Assembly: GCA_034440595.1 (NCBI GenBank)
Contig: JAWXCH010000574.1
Location: 1-16,377, forward strand
DNA: 16,377 nt
Direction of reading: 5' to 3'
From: JAWXCH01 sp034440595
Lineage (GTDB): Bacteria; Planctomycetota; Planctomycetia; Pirellulales; JALHPA01
Below, in pieces: positions 14,973 through 16,377 of this stretch (its first letter is position 1; each line of letters opens with the position of its first letter). Under the pieces are notes generated by a model. The model saw only the letters and a program-made list of their open reading frames with translations. It ran no database searches and was not told the DNA's origin. The translations under genes and the position numbers were made by a program.

Positions 14973-15000
14973 TTGGCATATTCCAAAAACGGAATATATT
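14973..15000 (+). promoter_or_regulatory. arsR promoter with embedded inverted-repeat operator
   Basis: TTGGCA (14973-14978) as -35, a 16-bp spacer, and TATATT (14995-15000) as -10. A perfect inverted repeat ATATTCC-AAAAAC-GGAATAT (14978-14997) fills the spacer and overlaps both hexamers, so a bound repressor would block polymerase. The expected start point, about 7 nt after the -10, falls on the arsR ATG at 15007, which predicts a leaderless or nearly leaderless mRNA. Confidence 0.65.
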
Positions 15001-15006
15001 AACCGC

Positions 15007-15384
15007 ATGGCTGCAACTGCTTTGACCACCGCCGAGATCTTTCGCGCCATTGCCGAGCCGCGGCGGCGGGAGATTATCGATATCCTGGTCGAACAGAACG
15101 ACTTGCCGGTGGGGGATCTGGTGCAGCGGCTGCGGCTGCCGCAGCCCGCGGTTTCTAAGCATCTGAGCGTGCTGCGGAAGGTCGGGCTGGTGGTGGTTAC
15201 CAAGCAGGGGCAGCAGCGCCTCTATCGACTTAACCCTCAACAACTCAAACCGGTGCATGACTGGATCAAAACTTTTGAGCAGTATTGGACCCGGTCGCTG
15301 GAGCGGATCAAACTCCGTGCCGAACGGGCTGCGCTAGAACGCAAAAACGCAACTCCGAAACCTTCTCGCAATCAGTCTTCCTAA
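15007..15384 (+). CDS. ArsR-family winged-helix repressor
   Basis: Small DNA-binding repressor of 125 residues. The winged helix runs from TTAEIFRAIAEPRRREIIDIL to a wing at KQGQQRLYRL. The recognition helix is QPAVSKHLSVLRKVGLV. The metal-binding ELCVCDL box of ArsR/SmtB is replaced by DLPVGDL and the protein has no Cys, so it is not a thiol metal sensor of that kind. A charged C-terminal tail follows. The ATG at 15007 is chosen over an upstream in-frame start at 14881 because the family begins here and the promoter ends just before it. The next gene, 27 bp downstream, encodes an AHSA1/SRPBCC protein, a pairing common for this ArsR subgroup. Probably autoregulated through the adjacent inverted repeat. 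Confidence 0.93.
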   Translation: MAATALTTAEIFRAIAEPRRREIIDILVEQNDLPVGDLVQRLRLPQPAVSKHLSVLRKVGLVVVTKQGQQRLYRLNPQQLKPVHDWIKTFEQYWTRSLERIKLRAERAALERKNATPKPSRNQSS

Positions 15385-15411
15385 ACAACTTTCTAAACAA
15401 GGAGCATTCCA

Positions 15412-15870
15412 ATGGTATCCAGCAGCCTCGTCGAAGAAGTGCAATCGCTTCGCATCAACAAAAACATCTTGGTCAACGCCCCTCTGGACATCACCTTTGA
15501 GGCGGTGCTGGCCGATCTTGGCCCGGAAAGTGAAATGGCGGAGGGCATGCCGTTCCCGATGGTGCTGGAAGCCTGGCCGGGCGGGCGTTGGTATCGCGAT
15601 CTTGGTAACAATGCCGGCCACTTGTGGGGGCATGTGCAGGTGATCAAGCCGCCAAAGCTGATCGAGATTTGCGGGCCGATGTTTATGTCGTACGCGGCGA
15701 CTTCGCACATTCAGTATCGCCTGGCTGAAGAAGAGCAGGGGACGCGAGTTTCGATTTTGCACACGGCCATCGGGCTGATCTCGGCAGAGCATAGCGAAGG
15801 GGTCCAAGAAGGTTGGCAGCATTGTCTGGAGCATTTGAAGTGTATTGCCGAGCGGAAGACAAGCCGCTAA
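15412..15870 (+). CDS. SRPBCC / AHSA1-family protein
   Basis: 152 residues of the START-like SRPBCC fold (activator of Hsp90 ATPase homolog 1 family). In bacteria these are small hydrophobic-ligand-binding proteins of mostly unknown function. Visible: the opening strand IRINKNILVNAPLDITFEAV-like segment (13-32), GGRWYRDL (57-64), GHVQVIKPPKLIEI (69-86 region), and the C-terminal helix EGVQEGWQHCLEHLKCIAE. A strong Shine-Dalgarno AAGGAG (15399-15404) lies 7 nt before the ATG. It is cotranscribed with arsR upstream and the DinB-like gene downstream. The ligand cannot be read from the sequence. Confidence 0.88.
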   Translation: MVSSSLVEEVQSLRINKNILVNAPLDITFEAVLADLGPESEMAEGMPFPMVLEAWPGGRWYRDLGNNAGHLWGHVQVIKPPKLIEICGPMFMSYAATSHIQYRLAEEEQGTRVSILHTAIGLISAEHSEGVQEGWQHCLEHLKCIAERKTSR

Positions 15871-15929
15871 TAATGGATCGGGTCTTAGCGTTTTCCATCA
15901 GCAACCTTGAAACCAACAGGACAGAGAAC

Positions 15930-16377
15930 ATGAATGCAATCGATGCCATTCGCTGGAGCATGCAATTGACCGCCGGCGGCACCGAGAACATCGCCAGCAC
16001 GATGCGCGAGTCGCCACTCGTTCAACCAACCAGCAAGGGTGGCAACCACACATTGTGGTGCCTTGGCCACTTGGCGTTCGTTGAAGGGTCATTTCGGCAG
16101 ATCGTTTTTGGCCAGCCCAACCCAGTGGAAGAGTGGGGGGCACTCTTTGCCCCCGGCACCACGCCGACGACCGACGCCAGTGACTATCCGTCGTTTGAGG
16201 AAGTGTTGTCGACGTATCTCCGGCTGCGCGAAGAGAATTTGAAAATGTTGGACGAGCTGACAGATGCGGACCTAGACAAGGCACCGAAGTTCATTCCGCC
16301 GGGCTTTGAAGAAGTGATGCAAACGGTGGGAACGACGCTGCTGTTGCTCAGCTTGCACAACATGGTTCACTATGGGC
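15930..16377 (+). CDS. DinB-superfamily protein, 3'-truncated by the window edge
   Basis: Begins ATG at 15930 and runs open to the right edge, with 149 complete codons visible. The four-helix DinB/YfiT-like fold is indicated by the first-helix opening, GHLAFVEG with a putative metal ligand His 47, and LLSLHNMVHYG with His 143 and His 147. These form the three-His metal site typical of the superfamily. Members include putative thiol transferases and damage-inducible proteins; the precise reaction is unknown. It lies 59 bp after the SRPBCC gene with only a weak ribosome site (AGGACAGAG). With arsR and the SRPBCC gene it forms a probable three-gene unit. Only a few residues should be missing. 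Confidence 0.85.
   Translation, partial: MNAIDAIRWSMQLTAGGTENIASTMRESPLVQPTSKGGNHTLWCLGHLAFVEGSFRQIVFGQPNPVEEWGALFAPGTTPTTDASDYPSFEEVLSTYLRLREENLKMLDELTDADLDKAPKFIPPGFEEVMQTVGTTLLLLSLHNMVHYG

Noticed and set aside
14881..15006. N-terminal extension of the ArsR gene
   Set aside because: These codons run through the promoter and operator and are not family-like; the ATG at 15007 fits both.

Overview
The window most resembles a chromosomal segment of a planctomycete (Planctomycetota, Pirellulales-like). This is inferred from the gene mix: a pyrophosphate-type phosphofructokinase, an ArsR-SRPBCC-DinB trio and a tripartite secretion operon. Moderate GC, many genes without a clear Shine-Dalgarno and palindrome-rich intergenic repeats also fit. 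No rRNA, tRNA, CRISPR array or transposase was seen. Both ends cut genes: hisD at the left and a DinB-like gene at the right.

Left part (1-3061, + strand): the end of hisD, then hisC and hisB, three enzymes of histidine biosynthesis. The hisC-hisB gap is unusually long (435 bp) and holds two copies of a ~50 bp double-hairpin repeat plus two other hairpins. A third copy lies between accC and pfp.

Middle part (3295-9208, - strand): read in transcription order, a NhaR-type LysR regulator, an Xaa-Pro peptidase (M24), accB and accC (biotin carrier and biotin carboxylase of acetyl-CoA carboxylase) and a PPi-type 6-phosphofructokinase. The peptidase-accB-accC order recalls the common peptidase-efp-accB-accC cluster, but efp is absent.

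Right part (9466-14800, + strand), divergent from the LysR gene: an operon for a type I-like secretion machine, made of an ABC half-transporter, a HlyD-type periplasmic adaptor and a TolC-type outer-membrane channel with a lipoprotein-like signal and a proline-rich linker. The ABC protein keeps Walker A and the Walker B Asp. It has lost the Q-loop Gln, the LSGGQ glycines, the catalytic Glu and the switch His, so it looks able to bind ATP but poorly equipped to hydrolyse it. No cargo gene or second, intact ABC subunit is visible. This is the most unusual part of the window.

Right end (15007-16377, + strand): an ArsR-family repressor, an AHSA1/SRPBCC protein and a DinB-superfamily protein form a compact operon. 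A perfect inverted repeat lies between a good -35 and -10, placed so that the arsR mRNA should start at or next to its ATG.

By hand count the + strand changes from C-rich to G-rich at about 7.9-8.05 kb, without regard to gene direction. This may mark a replication-strand switch or a junction of segments of different history.
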